64,000 nucleotides of DNA from Phytophthora sp. 'mugwort' (Eukaryota; Oomycota; Peronosporomycetes; Peronosporales; Peronosporaceae): assembly GCA_033558025.1 (NCBI GenBank), contig JAUCEF010000017.1:2294001-2358000 (forward strand). Reading direction: 5' to 3'. Shown here piece by piece: positions 40,818 to 54,500 of the stretch. The notes under the pieces were generated by a model. It saw only the letters and a program-made list of their open reading frames with translations, made no database searches and was not told the DNA's origin. Both the position numbers and the translations under genes were made by a program. The stretch's first letter is position 1, and the number at the start of each line of letters is the position of its first letter.

Positions 40818-42536
40818 ATGAAGGTGCTCGTTTGGTTCCGGCGCGACTTGCGTCTGCACGACAACCTGGCGTTGCATGCGGCGCTGCAGCAGGTTAAGCA
40901 GCAGGAAAAGAAGCAGGATGGCAGCGAGGTGGAGCTCATCCCGCTGTACATCATCCACCGCCCGCAGATCATGCGCTGCGGTGCGACCCGTTTCCAGTTT
41001 GTGCTCGAGAGCGTCGCGGATCTGCGCGACGCGTTGGCTGCGCGCGGCTCCGAGCTCATTGTGGCAAAAGGTGACGGGTTGCAGGTGCTACGACGGCTCT
41101 TGCCGGCCTGGAACATTACGCACCTCTTTTTCGACGGGGTCTGTGAGCCTTATGCCGTCGAGCGAGATACTCGAGCTCTTGCACTAGCCAAGAGTCTGGG
41201 CGTCCAGACCCACGTGACGAATGGATACAATCTGTATGACTTAGAGGCGGTGATTGCCGGTCATACCGGAATAGCACCCAAAACGTACCATGGTTTTCTT
41301 AAGGCGGTGGGGACGCAGCCGACGCCGAGTGAGCCACTTCCAGCGCCGGAAAAGCTGCCTGTACCCATGACGAAGCCCAATGAATTGTATCAACAAGTTG
41401 TAAAGTACTGGAAACATCGCGTTAAACTGGACACGGAAGAAAAAAACGACGAAATCGAAGAGAAAATCACGCAGATTGACGAAATTGCAGGACCAGAACA
41501 CAATTTCACATTACCAGATTTGACGTACTTTGGGTATGAATCTCTGGACAAGCACTCATTTATCTTTGGCGGTGAACAGAAAGCACTCGAAATATTATCA
41601 AACTATTGCCGTAATGAAGACCGTGTGGCTCAGTTTGAGAAACCTAAAACGTCCCCTGCACAGACGCCTCCAACCCCGTCAACGACAACCTTAAGTCCGT
41701 TCATTTTCTACGGATGCCTTAGTCCACGGACATTTTATCATCAAGTGATAGCTATTCAACGGCGTCGGAAGAAAGTATCCATGCCACCTGTGAGCTTGAT
41801 TGGGCAGCTTTTGTGGCGTGAATTTTACCATTGTCACGGCCGTGCGAACCCGTATTTCGACAAGATGGAAGAGAATTCGACGTGTTTGCAGGTGAATTGG
41901 CGATATCACACGATTCCAAAAACTGATGAAGACATGACGGACGACGACAAGCTTGCTCGCTCCCAGTTTGAGGCTTGGAGAGATGGTCGGACTGGATTCC
42001 CATGGATCGACGCCATTATGATGCAGCTGAAGCAAGAAGGCTGGATCCATCACTTGGCACGTCACTCGGTAGCGTGTTTCTTGACACGTGGCGACCTGTA
42101 TATCTCGTGGGTGCGTGGGCTTGAAGTGTTTCAAGAGCAGCTAATCGATCACGACTGGAGTCTTAACGCTGGCAACTGGCTCTGGCTTAGTAGTAGCTAT
42201 TTCTTCACCGCCTACTTCCGTGTGTACTCTCCGATCTCATTTGGGAAGAAATGGGACCCGGAAGGTCTTTTTATTAAAAAATACCTTCCCGCGCTACAAA
42301 ACTTCCCCGCCAAGTACATTTACGAACCGTGGAAAGCTCCATTAACTCTGCAGCACGCTGTCGGATGCCGCATTGGTCAAGACTATCCAGCGCCCATTGT
42401 AGAGCACAAAACAGCCATGTCTCGGTGTCTAGAAGGCATGAAAATGTCCTATGCCAATGGTCAGTACGGGATCCCACCGAGCGCTATGTCCAGCAAGAAG
42501 CGTCCACGTAAAGAGTCGTCCGCGGACGAAGAATAG
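40818..42536 (+). CDS. (6-4) photolyase / animal-type cryptochrome
   Basis: From the ATG at 40818 (MKVLVWFRRDLRLHDN, the usual family start) the protein has 572 residues; an in-frame ATG at 40779 would add 13. Residues 1-160 form the antenna-binding alpha/beta domain. The FAD domain carries LLWREFYHCHGRANPYFDKM (about 332), FEAWRDGRTGFPWIDA (about 385), GWIHHLARHSVACFLTRGDL (about 407) and DWSLNAGNWLWLSSS (about 446). The two histidines of H-L-A-R-H that act in (6-4) photoproduct repair are present, so repair activity is plausible. An extra charged insert of about 45 residues lies at 215-260. The tail ends SSKKRPRKESSADEE, a nuclear-localisation-like signal. Cryptochrome signalling cannot be excluded. 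It is head-to-head with Vps39 and converges on the dynein gene. Confidence 0.9.
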   Translation: MKVLVWFRRDLRLHDNLALHAALQQVKQQEKKQDGSEVELIPLYIIHRPQIMRCGATRFQFVLESVADLRDALAARGSELIVAKGDGLQVLRRLLPAWNITHLFFDGVCEPYAVERDTRALALAKSLGVQTHVTNGYNLYDLEAVIAGHTGIAPKTYHGFLKAVGTQPTPSEPLPAPEKLPVPMTKPNELYQQVVKYWKHRVKLDTEEKNDEIEEKITQIDEIAGPEHNFTLPDLTYFGYESLDKHSFIFGGEQKALEILSNYCRNEDRVAQFEKPKTSPAQTPPTPSTTTLSPFIFYGCLSPRTFYHQVIAIQRRRKKVSMPPVSLIGQLLWREFYHCHGRANPYFDKMEENSTCLQVNWRYHTIPKTDEDMTDDDKLARSQFEAWRDGRTGFPWIDAIMMQLKQEGWIHHLARHSVACFLTRGDLYISWVRGLEVFQEQLIDHDWSLNAGNWLWLSSSYFFTAYFRVYSPISFGKKWDPEGLFIKKYLPALQNFPAKYIYEPWKAPLTLQHAVGCRIGQDYPAPIVEHKTAMSRCLEGMKMSYANGQYGIPPSAMSSKKRPRKESSADEE

Positions 42537-42598
42537 GTCGCAAAGTAGTGGATATTCTTTCTAAGAGACTTTGCATTGATTTACTAACGTATTTTTCA

Positions 42599-45500
42599 TT
42601 AATAATCGGTGTTGAGTGCGAGTGCAGCGCCCTGCAGGACCCAGTGTGAAACGTGCTCAGTCGAGTAGAGATCTGCTTCAAAGACGAGACCGATACCCAT
42701 GGCATTCCGACGCGACTGTGTGACGTACACTGGTGTGCGGAATGTGTTTTGTAGTTTGAGTCGACTGGCCTCGATAGGAATAACGTGGAGAATCGGCAGT
42801 TCTTCCACTAGTTGTTTGGGTCGTTGAGGTGCTAGACATCCACGCTTTAGGTCCCAAGACGCACCTTCCAAGAAGAGACCTCGGACGTAACAACCGTCGT
42901 CTTTGATGCCGTCTAGTGGCACCTGCGAGTCGTGAGTGTAAGTCGTTACGCGTGTGTAGAGTGTTGACTTGTCCAGGGGCCAGTTCTTGGCTCGACATGT
43001 AGCTTGTACTAATGCAGTGAGGTAGGATTCAGGGATCCCGAGTCCAGAGAGCCACATGACGTGTGGATCGCCGTGTGTAATCCAGTCGATATATTGTTTG
43101 AATCGTTTGGTAAAGTGCTCCATCCAACTACCCAATGGCTTCTCCGTCTTTGGACAAAGTGATCGCCAGAGGTTTGGGAGGAAGCCATCGTACAAGGCAT
43201 TACCCAAGGCATCCAGTTCATCACTCATCCCAATTTCACCCACCAGAGCTTTCTGTAAATCTCCTAGTGAAGCTCGCATGCGTACAGTTAACAAGTTCCA
43301 GCGATCAAGTTCTTGTAGCAAGACGATTTGAGTCGGGGTGGGTGTTAGCCCCAATTTCTTGCGGATCTGGTCCACATCCAGAGGTTCCGGGACTTTGGAC
43401 TGGATATCGCTCGCCACGTTGCCAATATGGTCTTCACGAGACACGCCAGCGCCAGACTGAGCTGATCGAGGCTGCAACGAGATGAGGTCTTTCCATACAC
43501 TCTTCGACATGTTGGTGTAGTATCCGATCTCAGCGTTCGGGTGGAGTCCAAAGACTGCAGGACTATTAGTCAGTGGCAATGTTTCCACTGTCGCGATATA
43601 GTCATCAAGCTCAAGAGGGAGGAGATTGTTTAAAGCACCAGGAAGCACATAATCAAAGCCTGAACGACTGAAGTAAAATCTCTGACAGTCGTCAAAGAGG
43701 AAGTCGCCCATGTATTCCGAGAGGTATGTTGTGAGGATCCGTCGGTCATAGTCGTCACTGACACGACCTCCATACATAGCGTCTCCAATGAGGTATTTCA
43801 ACGACCCCCACGGTAATTGTTCATCCTGATCTTCATATGCTTTGTACAGATAAAGACTCAGGAGCTTCCGTGAGATGGTAAAGTCCGACTCGTTAAAGTC
43901 ATAGCTCACATTCCAGCCAATCTTGCCATATTTCCGTCGCTCCAGCACCACAGCATGCAAGAAGCAGAGCACGTAGACGACAGAGCGGAAGGCTGTATGT
44001 GGACACTCTTCTAGCATCGTCTGGTCCAGTTTCGAGTACAAACTCCGCATGTTTTGTTTCAGACCATCCGGAGGCTCCGTCACGACTTTAAGAGAGCGTT
44101 GCAAGATCCCAAGCGGGAATCGATCAGTAGGCTCAGTCGTGAGCCACAAGCGAAAGTCTTTATGAGGTTTCGTCATCCCCAGGAGCATTTTCTCTAATGT
44201 TCGTAGCCAACTGGCCAACAAGTGGCAGTTCTGGAGCAATACCCAGTGTCCCCGTGTGGCGCCTGCCTCGAGCATTTGCTCGGCAAATGGCCCTTGACCC
44301 TGACCAAGAGCTAAGAATTTAAATCGATGACCAGAGAAGCCATACTCGTCACCTAGCGTCTGGATGTCGCTTTGGGGATCAGCTCCTGGGCTCAAGATGC
44401 ACACAATCGGCGAGGCTGCTGCACTCTGACTGTAGATCCGCGCGTAGTCCAAGACGGGCGGCTGGACAAACTTTTCGCCCATGATTGCCATCACAAACAA
44501 CTTCATCGCATTATACACACGGTCCTGTCGGAAACATCGAAAGACAAGCAGTTTTTCAAGACTCGAGAGCTTATCCGAATAGCCACACGGAAAATCTGCG
44601 AGCTCGGGGGCTTCCAGATCGTACCAGGTTTTCCACTCGCTCATTTTCTCACAAAAGTCAGTCAGAAGCGAGCCAAACACGCTTTTGTTACCTGCTTCAT
44701 CGTCTCCTTCGCCCAGCTTACTGAGACACAGTAAATCCTTCCACCCAGCACCTGAGACCCACGTGAGATCGTCCGGTTTCGGTTGACAAGCAGCGTCCAA
44801 AGACGTATCTCCCTTCAAAAAGAAGTCAAGCTCAGCTCGATTGAGCGAATCCGACGCACTTAGAATCATACAAGTCATTTGGAACGAGAACATGAGTTTA
44901 TGGCGCTCAAAGATGCCTGTACACGTGTAGTCGTACATCATTTCAGTGATGGATTGGACCATAAAGCGCAGTCGTTTGTCGAGTACAACGTCGCGTTTGG
45001 CAGTTTCGAGTGCCGTGTGGAAGACAGTGAGGAAACTAGCGAGTGAGATCTCGTACATCTTCATGATCGTAGCGAGAGCGGCCATGGCAAAGTACATGAT
45101 GGACCCACGCAGTGCCACAGGCGTGTACACTTCTCGAGCTTTCGTGATCTCGTCCTTCGTAAAGGTCGCGAGCTCGAGCTTGGCGCTGATTTCCGTCGCT
45201 TTGTTCTTGGTTTCATCCAGTGTCGCAATGAGCTCTTCATTATCCAGGATATTGCCCGAACTGCTCGATAATTCCCGCAACAAGGTGTCTTCAAGCTCTA
45301 CAATAAGCTGTGTGCTTTCCGACATTTCAGTCACCAATTCGCTGTATTGCTCCTCCAAGTCAGGACGTTCATGAGCTACCACGACATTTAGTAATTGGTT
45401 TGCCAAGCCGTCTTGAGTCACACTATAGTTGACAATCATCGTTTTCCCCATAACTTCTGGCGAATAGTGTGGATTCGCGAGTTTGGACGTGAAGTAGAGA

Positions 45501-48500
45501 CGGAAATTGGCGTCCCATTCGACAGTCTTGTCTCCAAGCTTGATGAGACGTTGCGAGCCTTCCATGAAGGTACTTTTCTCGAGCACGGGGTCCAAAATGG
45601 GGTCAAGTTCTTCGTCCACACTTTCAAATAGGAACGGATTGCCAAACTGGATGGCCAGCTCCAAGTGCTTCATAAAGTCGGGATCACTGAGCGTCTTGAC
45701 CGTTAAACTGTTCTTCTCTTCTTTCTTCTTGATCCAGTTGACGGCTTGTTGCTGTGGATCGATACACAATGGGAAGCGACTGGCCTTTGTCGTGAGGATG
45801 CCATTCTGTACCGAATGCTCGTCTGCTGGCAGCCCCTCTGAGACCCATTTCTGAATGGTAGCATCATCTGTAAGTGAGCTCTCGAGACGGAACGGAGACG
45901 TAACGGGAAGTTGGCGGGCTTCGATATCATGGAAAAAGTCGCGGTAGATGACGTCAGACCGGTAGTCGAAGCTGAAGGCGCCAGCGTAGCTCAGGAAACT
46001 CGCCGTGAGCAAGCAATCGCCCACAAGTCGCTCGCTCTGGAGCTTGAGCGAGTCGACGTCTTTTGTCCATCGCGTACGCTCCGACCCAAGCCCAGCGAGC
46101 AGTTTACTGGCTGCCTGCAATCGCTTCTGCATCTGATCAGCCTGAGCTTTGAGTCCTTGGAGCTCGGAACTTGCTTCCTGGAACTGACTCGACAGGTTCT
46201 CAAGCTCGGCCTTGAGACGATCGAGTGTCGCTTTGAGGTCAGCTAGCTCGTGTTCTTTAACTGTTTGCTCCTTTTCCATCGTCTTGACTTTAAGACGCAG
46301 CGGCTCGACGTTCTTGGCCACGTCGTGATACTTGACAATAGCCACGACCCACACGAGCAGTCCTGCGCCTGCTTTTGAGATGGATTTCATATTGTCAATA
46401 TTCAAGTCGGGGTTCTTGAAAAACGTCTTGATCTTAGTGATCATTTTCGACGAAATCTTGTCCTTCTCGTACTCTTTAAGCAACGTAATGAGGTTGGCGT
46501 TGCTAAGCATGACTTTAGCTCCTTTCCAGTCGAGTTCGAGCTCTTGACCCGTCGGCTTGAGGATCAAGACGCACATACACACGGACATGACTAGAGGTGG
46601 CGGCGACGCAAACGACTTAAGTTCAGTCAAATCGGCTTTGGACAAGTCTTGCAATGCCGCGGCAGCTGCTTCTACTGCTGGTAATGCCTCTAGCAACGCC
46701 GCATCAGCTTCTTCCTTCTCCCGAGCGATGAGTACAGAAGCTTTTTCACACTCAATCTGCGTCGCGGCGGCGACTTCCTGCTGTTTGGACGCCACGGCCG
46801 ATTTATCTTCAATTGTCTTGATCAGAGCTTCACACGCCAGCGTTTTCTCGTCCACGATCACTTTCTTCTCGGATAATTCGATCTGCATCACGTCTACAGC
46901 TTGAGCAGCTTCCACGAGCTTAGTTAACCCTCCTTTCAGACGTGCAATACTGGCTGTGACTTTGCCTTTGTTCTCCTTGAGTTGCAAACGGTAATTGGAG
47001 ATCAAGTCGAGGTAGTTCTTTGGCGTCACGTAGTAATGACGACGCAATTCTTCGCCGAACTGGTGCGCGACGCGAACGACACGTAAATGGGCATACACGA
47101 GATGGTCGGTCACCTGTTCGCGAGCTTCTTCGGGGATGGCTTCGTCTGCTAAGAAGTACTGCGCTACATTGCGCAATGCGTCTTCGGGCCACGCAAAGAA
47201 CCAGTCAATGACCGTCGCCGATACAAGGCCGGGAAAGTTACGGCACCGGGTTCTTAACGTACTACCCGACGGAGACATTGCTAGTACTACGTGGAGGTTC
47301 TGACGACACACGTTGACGTAGAATCTCCAGCAACTTTCGTTCGTCTCGACGAGTCCTGCAGCCTTCACTTGATCACGTACAGAGCTGGCCAGTGCGTCCC
47401 GTTCCTCGGCTTCAAAGAGTGCCGGCACCATCCCAGTCGTTAGCATGTTGTTGATAAACTCCAAGAATCCTTCTTCGACTGCGTGGGCGTCTGTAAAGAG
47501 GAAGACGACCGGTTTGTTGCCCAGCATGCGGTACAAGTCTTTAAGGTTTTCTCGAAACTCGGCTTCTCCATAGCCACGCGTAAGGAAAATCTCAAACAGG
47601 TCGTACCCGGCCGTGAACGCAGCTAGACGTGACAGACTCTGCTTCCCGCTGCCGCCCACACCGATCAATAATGCGTGGCCCAAGGGGTTCCGGATGATCC
47701 GTAGAAGACGCGAGAGATGCTCCAGTGCCATCTCAAACAGCACGAGCGTCATGGGTTTGTTATCCAGATTGTACGTCTCCAGCGCTTCGTCAAAGATGCC
47801 GCGAATCCGACGGTACGACTCCATATCCTGGTACAACCGCGCGTCTTCCGTCGCTGTCTGGCCCGTAATCCGTCCAATGCAGTCGGCGTAGTCACCAAAG
47901 ACAAGAGGATCCACCAATGCCACCTCGGCTTCATCCGGGAACGTCTCGTGGAGGATCTGCGTGATGGCGCCGTCCACTTGTGCAGTATCCGATTCATTCG
48001 TGAGTCGATCGCTGAAGATTCGCTTCACTTCATTCCGCCACAGACGCACCACCTTGCTGGCATTGTCGAATTCGTCTGTCGTAGCCATACAGATGCCTTC
48101 ACAGACCCGACCGAGGTCGCGCAGGTTGAAAATGTAGTGGAATTTGGACGGTGTCGGGGGTAGTTTCTCGAGTGTGAACTCAAAGAACTGAAGCAAAGCC
48201 TCCGTGAGCTTCATGCTTTTGCCTTGGATCTCGTCACTAAAGTTGCGCAGGTACGTGGTCACGATGGAGCCGTAGATATGCTTGAGCACTTCTTTCGTTG
48301 GCGGTGTGAGGTTGTAGACGTTGAATTGAGCCACAAAGCGCGGATCTACCTGGTTCCGGCCGCCGCCAGGAGGTCCCATGGCCCCAACAAAGAGCAGATC
48401 TTTGAGAATCCGTAGATCCAGCTCTTTACCGCGGTCATACATGCTGCCACGGTTCATGACAAAATGCAGTAGCGCGATCGGCTGTTGCGTGCCGTACAGA

Positions 48501-51500
48501 TCCACCTTGGGCATATTCAAGTCGTCAATGAAGACCAGCAGCTTCTTGCCCGCCGGGGGACCGTAAATCTTACCCGAACGCTTGTCAACGTTTGCTTGGA
48601 GGTTCGTCTGGACGTCCAAACTGCTCGTCCGACTGGAAAAGTTAAGACTTAACGTTGAGTACGTCTGCTGGTCCAATTCTTTGAGGTAGCTCTGGATCGT
48701 CACGGTTTTCGCTGTGCCGCTCTCGCCCACAAAGAGAATGGGCTTCTCCGTTCGCATACAGCTCGAAAGGATGAAGCTGTAGAGTACCGAGTCGGTCGTA
48801 GGAACAAATACACGCGAGAAGTTGAATGGCGCGGGCTCAGCGTACGGCACGACGCGCGACTCCCACGGCTGCCACTTGCGCGTGTCCAAGTCAAAGAAAT
48901 TCGAGTACAGACTCGTTATGGGTAGCGGACAGTCGGCAATCTTGCGGATAAACTCATTGAACCGTTCGCGGCTACTACCGAGCAACGCCGCGCCTAGTGA
49001 CCACACGAGACTGAACAAAAAGAGCCCTTCGACACTTGCCCGGTCCGTCGTGGGGTCTAACGAGCCGTCGCTCGGTACGAACGCATCGAGCGAGATGCAT
49101 AGCTGCTTACACATTTCCATGTTGCTGATTGGAATCACTTGCTGGCATTTCGCGACGAGTTCGTCTGTGCCAACGACACCTTCGAGGATAAACTCGATGC
49201 ACTTGGGCACGTATTTGTCAAAGAGTTCAAGCAGTAGCGTACGTTCCAATGGGGTATTGAGTGTCCCGGGTGGTAGGGAAGACGCTGCTTGAAGAGCATC
49301 AGCCGTCATCGTGGAGACAGCGACGACCGGGAACTTTTTCTTGAGCCAGCGCTCGAAGTACGGCCGATAACCGAGGTTCTTGGGATCGACCCAGACCATC
49401 CCACAACGACTGATGGTCGCGGGTGAAGCGTATTGGAGATCAAACGTCTCACAGATCATACAGCAGTGTGTCTGGAGCCGAATGCGCTCTCCATTGGGCA
49501 GCGTCAGCAGCTTGTTGTCGTCCATGACACTGTTCATGTTCTCGACCCAGACGGCGTCGACGTCGCCGTCGTAGACCAGCCAGCGCTTTTCAGTCTCTTT
49601 ACCTGTGGGCAGAGGCTGGTTGAGCTCTCGAAACAGCTTGGACAGCACGCCGTCCGTCCAGTCGCGCGTGACCGGGTCCATCGTGCCGTACAGCTCGGCA
49701 ATCGGTTGGGCTTTCGGGTTCAAGACGACAATCTTGACGAGCTCGTCGAACGCAGTTTTGGAGGCGGCGGCCAGCGTGTTCAACACGAGCGTCTTGCCAC
49801 CACCCGTGGGACCTACGATCATGGTCGTGTGCCGCACAAGCATCGTCTCGTACATCTGGATGATCTTATCGATCTGTTCGTTGTACACAGCGACGTTGGT
49901 CGTGTTGTACTCGCCAGCCACCAGCTCCGTTTCGATAGCGTCTTTCAAGGCGGCGTAGCCCACCCGTGGACAGTCCAAGCCCGGGAAGAGGTCGTTGATA
50001 AGCCCGCGGAACAGCGGCACGTCCTCGAACACAAACTTGGGCATGTTGCTATCACGTAGCGCGCGCATGAGCACGAGATCTTCATTCATGTCGCTGTACT
50101 CGCGCTTCAGCGAGCCGGCCATGACCAAGACGCTCTTGAGAGCTCGCAGTCCAAAGTCGTAATGGTACTGCTTGGAGAGCTGTTCACGCGAGAGTTTGTA
50201 CAGCACCGTCATCTTCTTGGCGAGCGACACGGCGTTCTCAAAGCCTTCCGAGAAGAGCATAATCTGACAGATCTGTAGCAGGTCTGGGACGATCATAGTC
50301 ACCGGTCGGAAGAGCGCCTTGAGGTTGTCCGGTAGCTCGGTGCGTCCAGCGTAACCTGGATTCATTGTGATGAAGAAGCCGCACGTGGCGAACCCGGCCG
50401 TGCGGTGGATCGCAATCTCCGTGCCAAAGCCAATGTCGACGGCGGGTTTGTCGTAGTTGAGAGCGTTCTGGATCGCACGGAGCTGGGCCGACACGACGGA
50501 CAGCACTTCAATGTTAATGCGGTTGAACTCGTCGAAACAGCCCCACGCACCCACTTGGACGAGGCCCGAGAAGATGCTGCCCATGGCCTTATAGTCCAAT
50601 CCTTCGCCACAGTTGATCACGTAGCACGGCAGCGCGAGCGACTTGGCCAGGTCTTTGACCGTCTCGGTCTTGCCCGTACCGGCCGGTCCGGCCGGTGACC
50701 CGCCCAGTTTAAACGTCAGCGCTTGTGTCAACGTCATGTAGCATCGATCCGTGAGAGGCGTGATCACAAGCCGTCCATTGAGTCCCATGTACTCGTAGCC
50801 GTAGCGGAAGTTGCCCGTGCACTGGCTAATAACGACATCGTCTACGTCCTTCTGCCAGTAGAACCGCAGTTGTGATTCCCATGCAAACTCCTTCTCATTA
50901 AGAATACTGTCGCGAACGAACGAGTCGACAATGTCTCGCGCGTGGACGTCAATGATCAACAACGTGTTGACTTTCTTCCGTGTGAGTTTCTCTAATGGTT
51001 CACGTACACGTCTCACCAGACTATTGAGTTGTTCTGTTAGTCGTCCTTCGAGTCCTTTCATAGCGTACTTGTCGCCGCTTTTAACACGATGGAAAACGTC
51101 CTCAACTTCCCATGTCCACCAAATCTGACTACCGACAAGTGAGACCATCCCCAGTACGTCTTCAAGCCAGTTAATACGGTCCATACTAGCGTACTGGAAC
51201 ACGCCTTCCTTCGCGATACGCTGGAGCGTCACACGCATCTCGTCTTCCACGCCAGTCATCCACGTCTCGACGGGGCCTTCCACGGCCGAAAGCGTACGGA
51301 AGTGGAACCCTTCGCCTTCTGCGCTCTCCATGGCCCCGACGCTCTTGTTGTTGCGTACGAACGTCAATAGTTTCACGTTGTCGAAGAGCTTGAGCATATG
51401 CACTTGGATCGACGTCGGGTCGGACGAGCCCAAGACACTCAATAATTCATCGTCCGAGATGAAAAAGAACCGTGGGAAGGCATTCCGCTTCGTGTCGAGG

Positions 51501-54500
51501 TAGTCACTCAACGATTTCTGACACTTGTCGAGTCGTTCCGACAGCGAGTGTAGCGTTTCCACACGGTTTTCAGCCGTACAGGCCTCCACGGCGTTGGCGT
51601 TCTGGTACGTGGCGCCCATGATGGTTTTCCATGCCTTGTCAATGGCGTCAAACTTTTTGGCTTCTTCTGGTAGTTGCTGGCGAATATCCTCTGCACCAAC
51701 GAAGATACTCTCGAGATACATCCACTTGCGCTGTACAACGAACCAGATATCGAGACATTCGTTCACGACGCCCAGTCGTTTCTCCCACTTACGGACCCGT
51801 TCCGCAAAGTTGGCGATAAACCGGGAGCTAGACATGGTCTGCAAGTTGAGCATGTGGTCTTCCAGCGCGAGCTTTAACTCGTCGGCTGCACGGAGCACCC
51901 AGCCGCGGTCCGTGCCGTTCTTCTTGTATTTAACGAGTTCTAGTACGGCTTTGGCCCATGCGTCTTCGATCTTGGCAATCTCCTGCTCAATCTTTTGCTC
52001 CTGCATGGCCGCGTTCACAATGTCTCCAATCTCTGTCGAGAACCGGTGAAGCTTCATGGCAAAGAGGTGGCCGAGTGTAAACGTCTTGAGATTCATATCA
52101 AAGCGTACTTGAGTGACCGTCATGAGCTCCTCCCAGTGACGTGGCTTAATAGCTTCATTCTTGAGACTCTGGATGAGAGGAATACTCTCTTTAAACGACA
52201 CGAGCTGCTTCTCCACTTCCACAAACGTGGCCATGGTCTTGAGGTCCTTGGGGACTTTCCGACAGCGTTTCTCAAGCTCGTCAATGCCCTTATTCATGGC
52301 TGTCACGTCCAGTTCCGCCCACAACATGCTCGAGAGGTTGCTCACAAACTCCTTTTGCTCCGTGTACAGACTGTATATGGTCTCTTGCTTTTCCAAAGCC
52401 TCAGCGATATACTGAAGCTCCGGGTACGACGTGATTGAGAGCGCAAACAAGTTTTCAGCATTCGCGAGCTCTTGTCGCCGTGTCTTGAAGACGTTGAGTT
52501 TCTTCTTAAACGCCGTGAGCATCTCGAAACCCGCGTCAAGATCCAGCGCGCACGTCCCTGGTCCGTGCGTTACAAACTCCATCTTCATCGTCTTGCACTC
52601 GTCAGCAAAGTTGATGGCGTCCTGCTTCGTCACGCCTCGGAACTGGTCCTTGACCTTGACGAGCCGCAAATCTTTAGTCTTGGACGCTAAGAAGAGACGC
52701 TGCCAGCGCTGTTCAAGAGAGAATGCCTTGATGAATTCCATCGGGTCGCCAGCAATGTGGAAAGTCTCGAGCGTGCGATAGCGTTCAATAATGTCGGCGT
52801 ATTCGAGCTCCATCTCCATCCCCATGTCGCCGATACTAGCCACTGTATTGAGCACTTTTTTGAGCGACCCGAGGTCTTCAGGTGTCGCGTCCAGCTCGGA
52901 CTCGAGCTGGTCCATGGTCGCGCTCACAGCCAGCAGCTTTTTCGTCGACACTTCAAGGAGGATCTTGCCATAGTCGTCCTTCCACATTTCGGCTTGCTTC
53001 GCGATTGCTACAGCTAGAGGCAGACAATTGATCTGTAAAAAGTCCGTGTCTTTTTCCGTGGCTTGGTTGCGTACCGAGTCGGCGAGACGCGTGTACTGGG
53101 CCATCCGCGTGTCGAAATACACACACGGCGGCTTCTTATCGGCGAGTTTGTCGAGAGCACTGCGTCGCTTGGTATTCCACAGGTTGTACACCGTGTCATA
53201 GCGACGCCAGCTATCGAGATAGCGGTTGACAATGTTAAAGACTTTGTGGATCTCTTGGTTCAGCGACAGCGTCATCTTGATCACGTAGGGGTTCTGGGAA
53301 ATATCCGAGTAAAAGGTGAACGTGATCGGTTCGTCGTCTTCCGTGACTACAAGCGGCGCCGTCTCACGACACGTGCCGTGCATCCAACGGATAAAGGCCT
53401 TGGCACTCTCGACGATATGTTTGACCGATTTGCTCAGGTATTTGTACATATCGGAGAGCGACGGCGTCACGATGATATCTTTGCCATTCATAGTGGCTTT
53501 AACCTTGCAAAGCGGTGGACGTTTGAGTTTCCCTCCTTCTCCTGGACTCAGGCTTGACAAGGCATTAGTACTAATGTCCTTCGTGTGGACATTTAAGAGT
53601 GCTTGGAAAGTTGTCATGGACGCAATGATCATCTTGGTGATGGCGTTGAAGATGCGGCGTTCCCAGTACATGTAGTACGTCGACATCTTGGGACTGGCTC
53701 CGGTGTTGACACCCGCGACGATCTCTTCTATCTTGATAAGGAGTGGACCAATGGAACGGTAGCTCTGCACGAGGTCTTCGATGCGTTGCAAGCGGTTGCG
53801 CTCTACGAGTTCGTAGAATTCGCCCACTTCCGTCACGACGCCTTCTTCAAAGTCTTCAATCTTAATCAGTAGTGTGTTTTCAATGTCCAGCACGATTTCT
53901 TCGACCATTTTGCTGCTTTTATGGATCTGACTCACGAGATTAGCGAATTGATTGAGTGACTTGTTGCAGTTCTCGATAAAACTCAATACACGTTGGGAAT
54001 TCCAATTGAGAGGGGAAAACCCGACACGTAGCGCGTCTTCCAACGTCTTAAGCTGGGACCGTAAGAGATGCGTCTCGACGGGGGTGAGCTCGGCTCGAAG
54101 CGAATCGTACCGTCGAAGCATCAACGTCAGCTCTTGTACGTATTGATGGTACTTGTCTTCTTGTAGCGTCACATTCAACGCCTCTTCTGGTATTTCAAAG
54201 CCAAGACGGTCGAGGTATTTCGACTCTTTGATGATCATTGCAAGTTCCGGAGCAAAATTCGCGTAGAACGGTGGTGGAGGGAGTTTGTAGAGCATGACGC
54301 CGGTGTCTGCTTTGCCGGCTTCAAGTAGTTTTGGACCCAATATGGACTGCTTCAAGCATTCATTCGTGAGTGTAGGTACCTTGTCCTTCCAGTCTTTATG
54401 AAGCTGTTTGATGTACGCGTCTACGGCCCGCGCAAAAACTAAATACTTGTCTTTTACTTCTTCACCATGAGGACTTTTGAGTAAATCATTCATCGCACGG

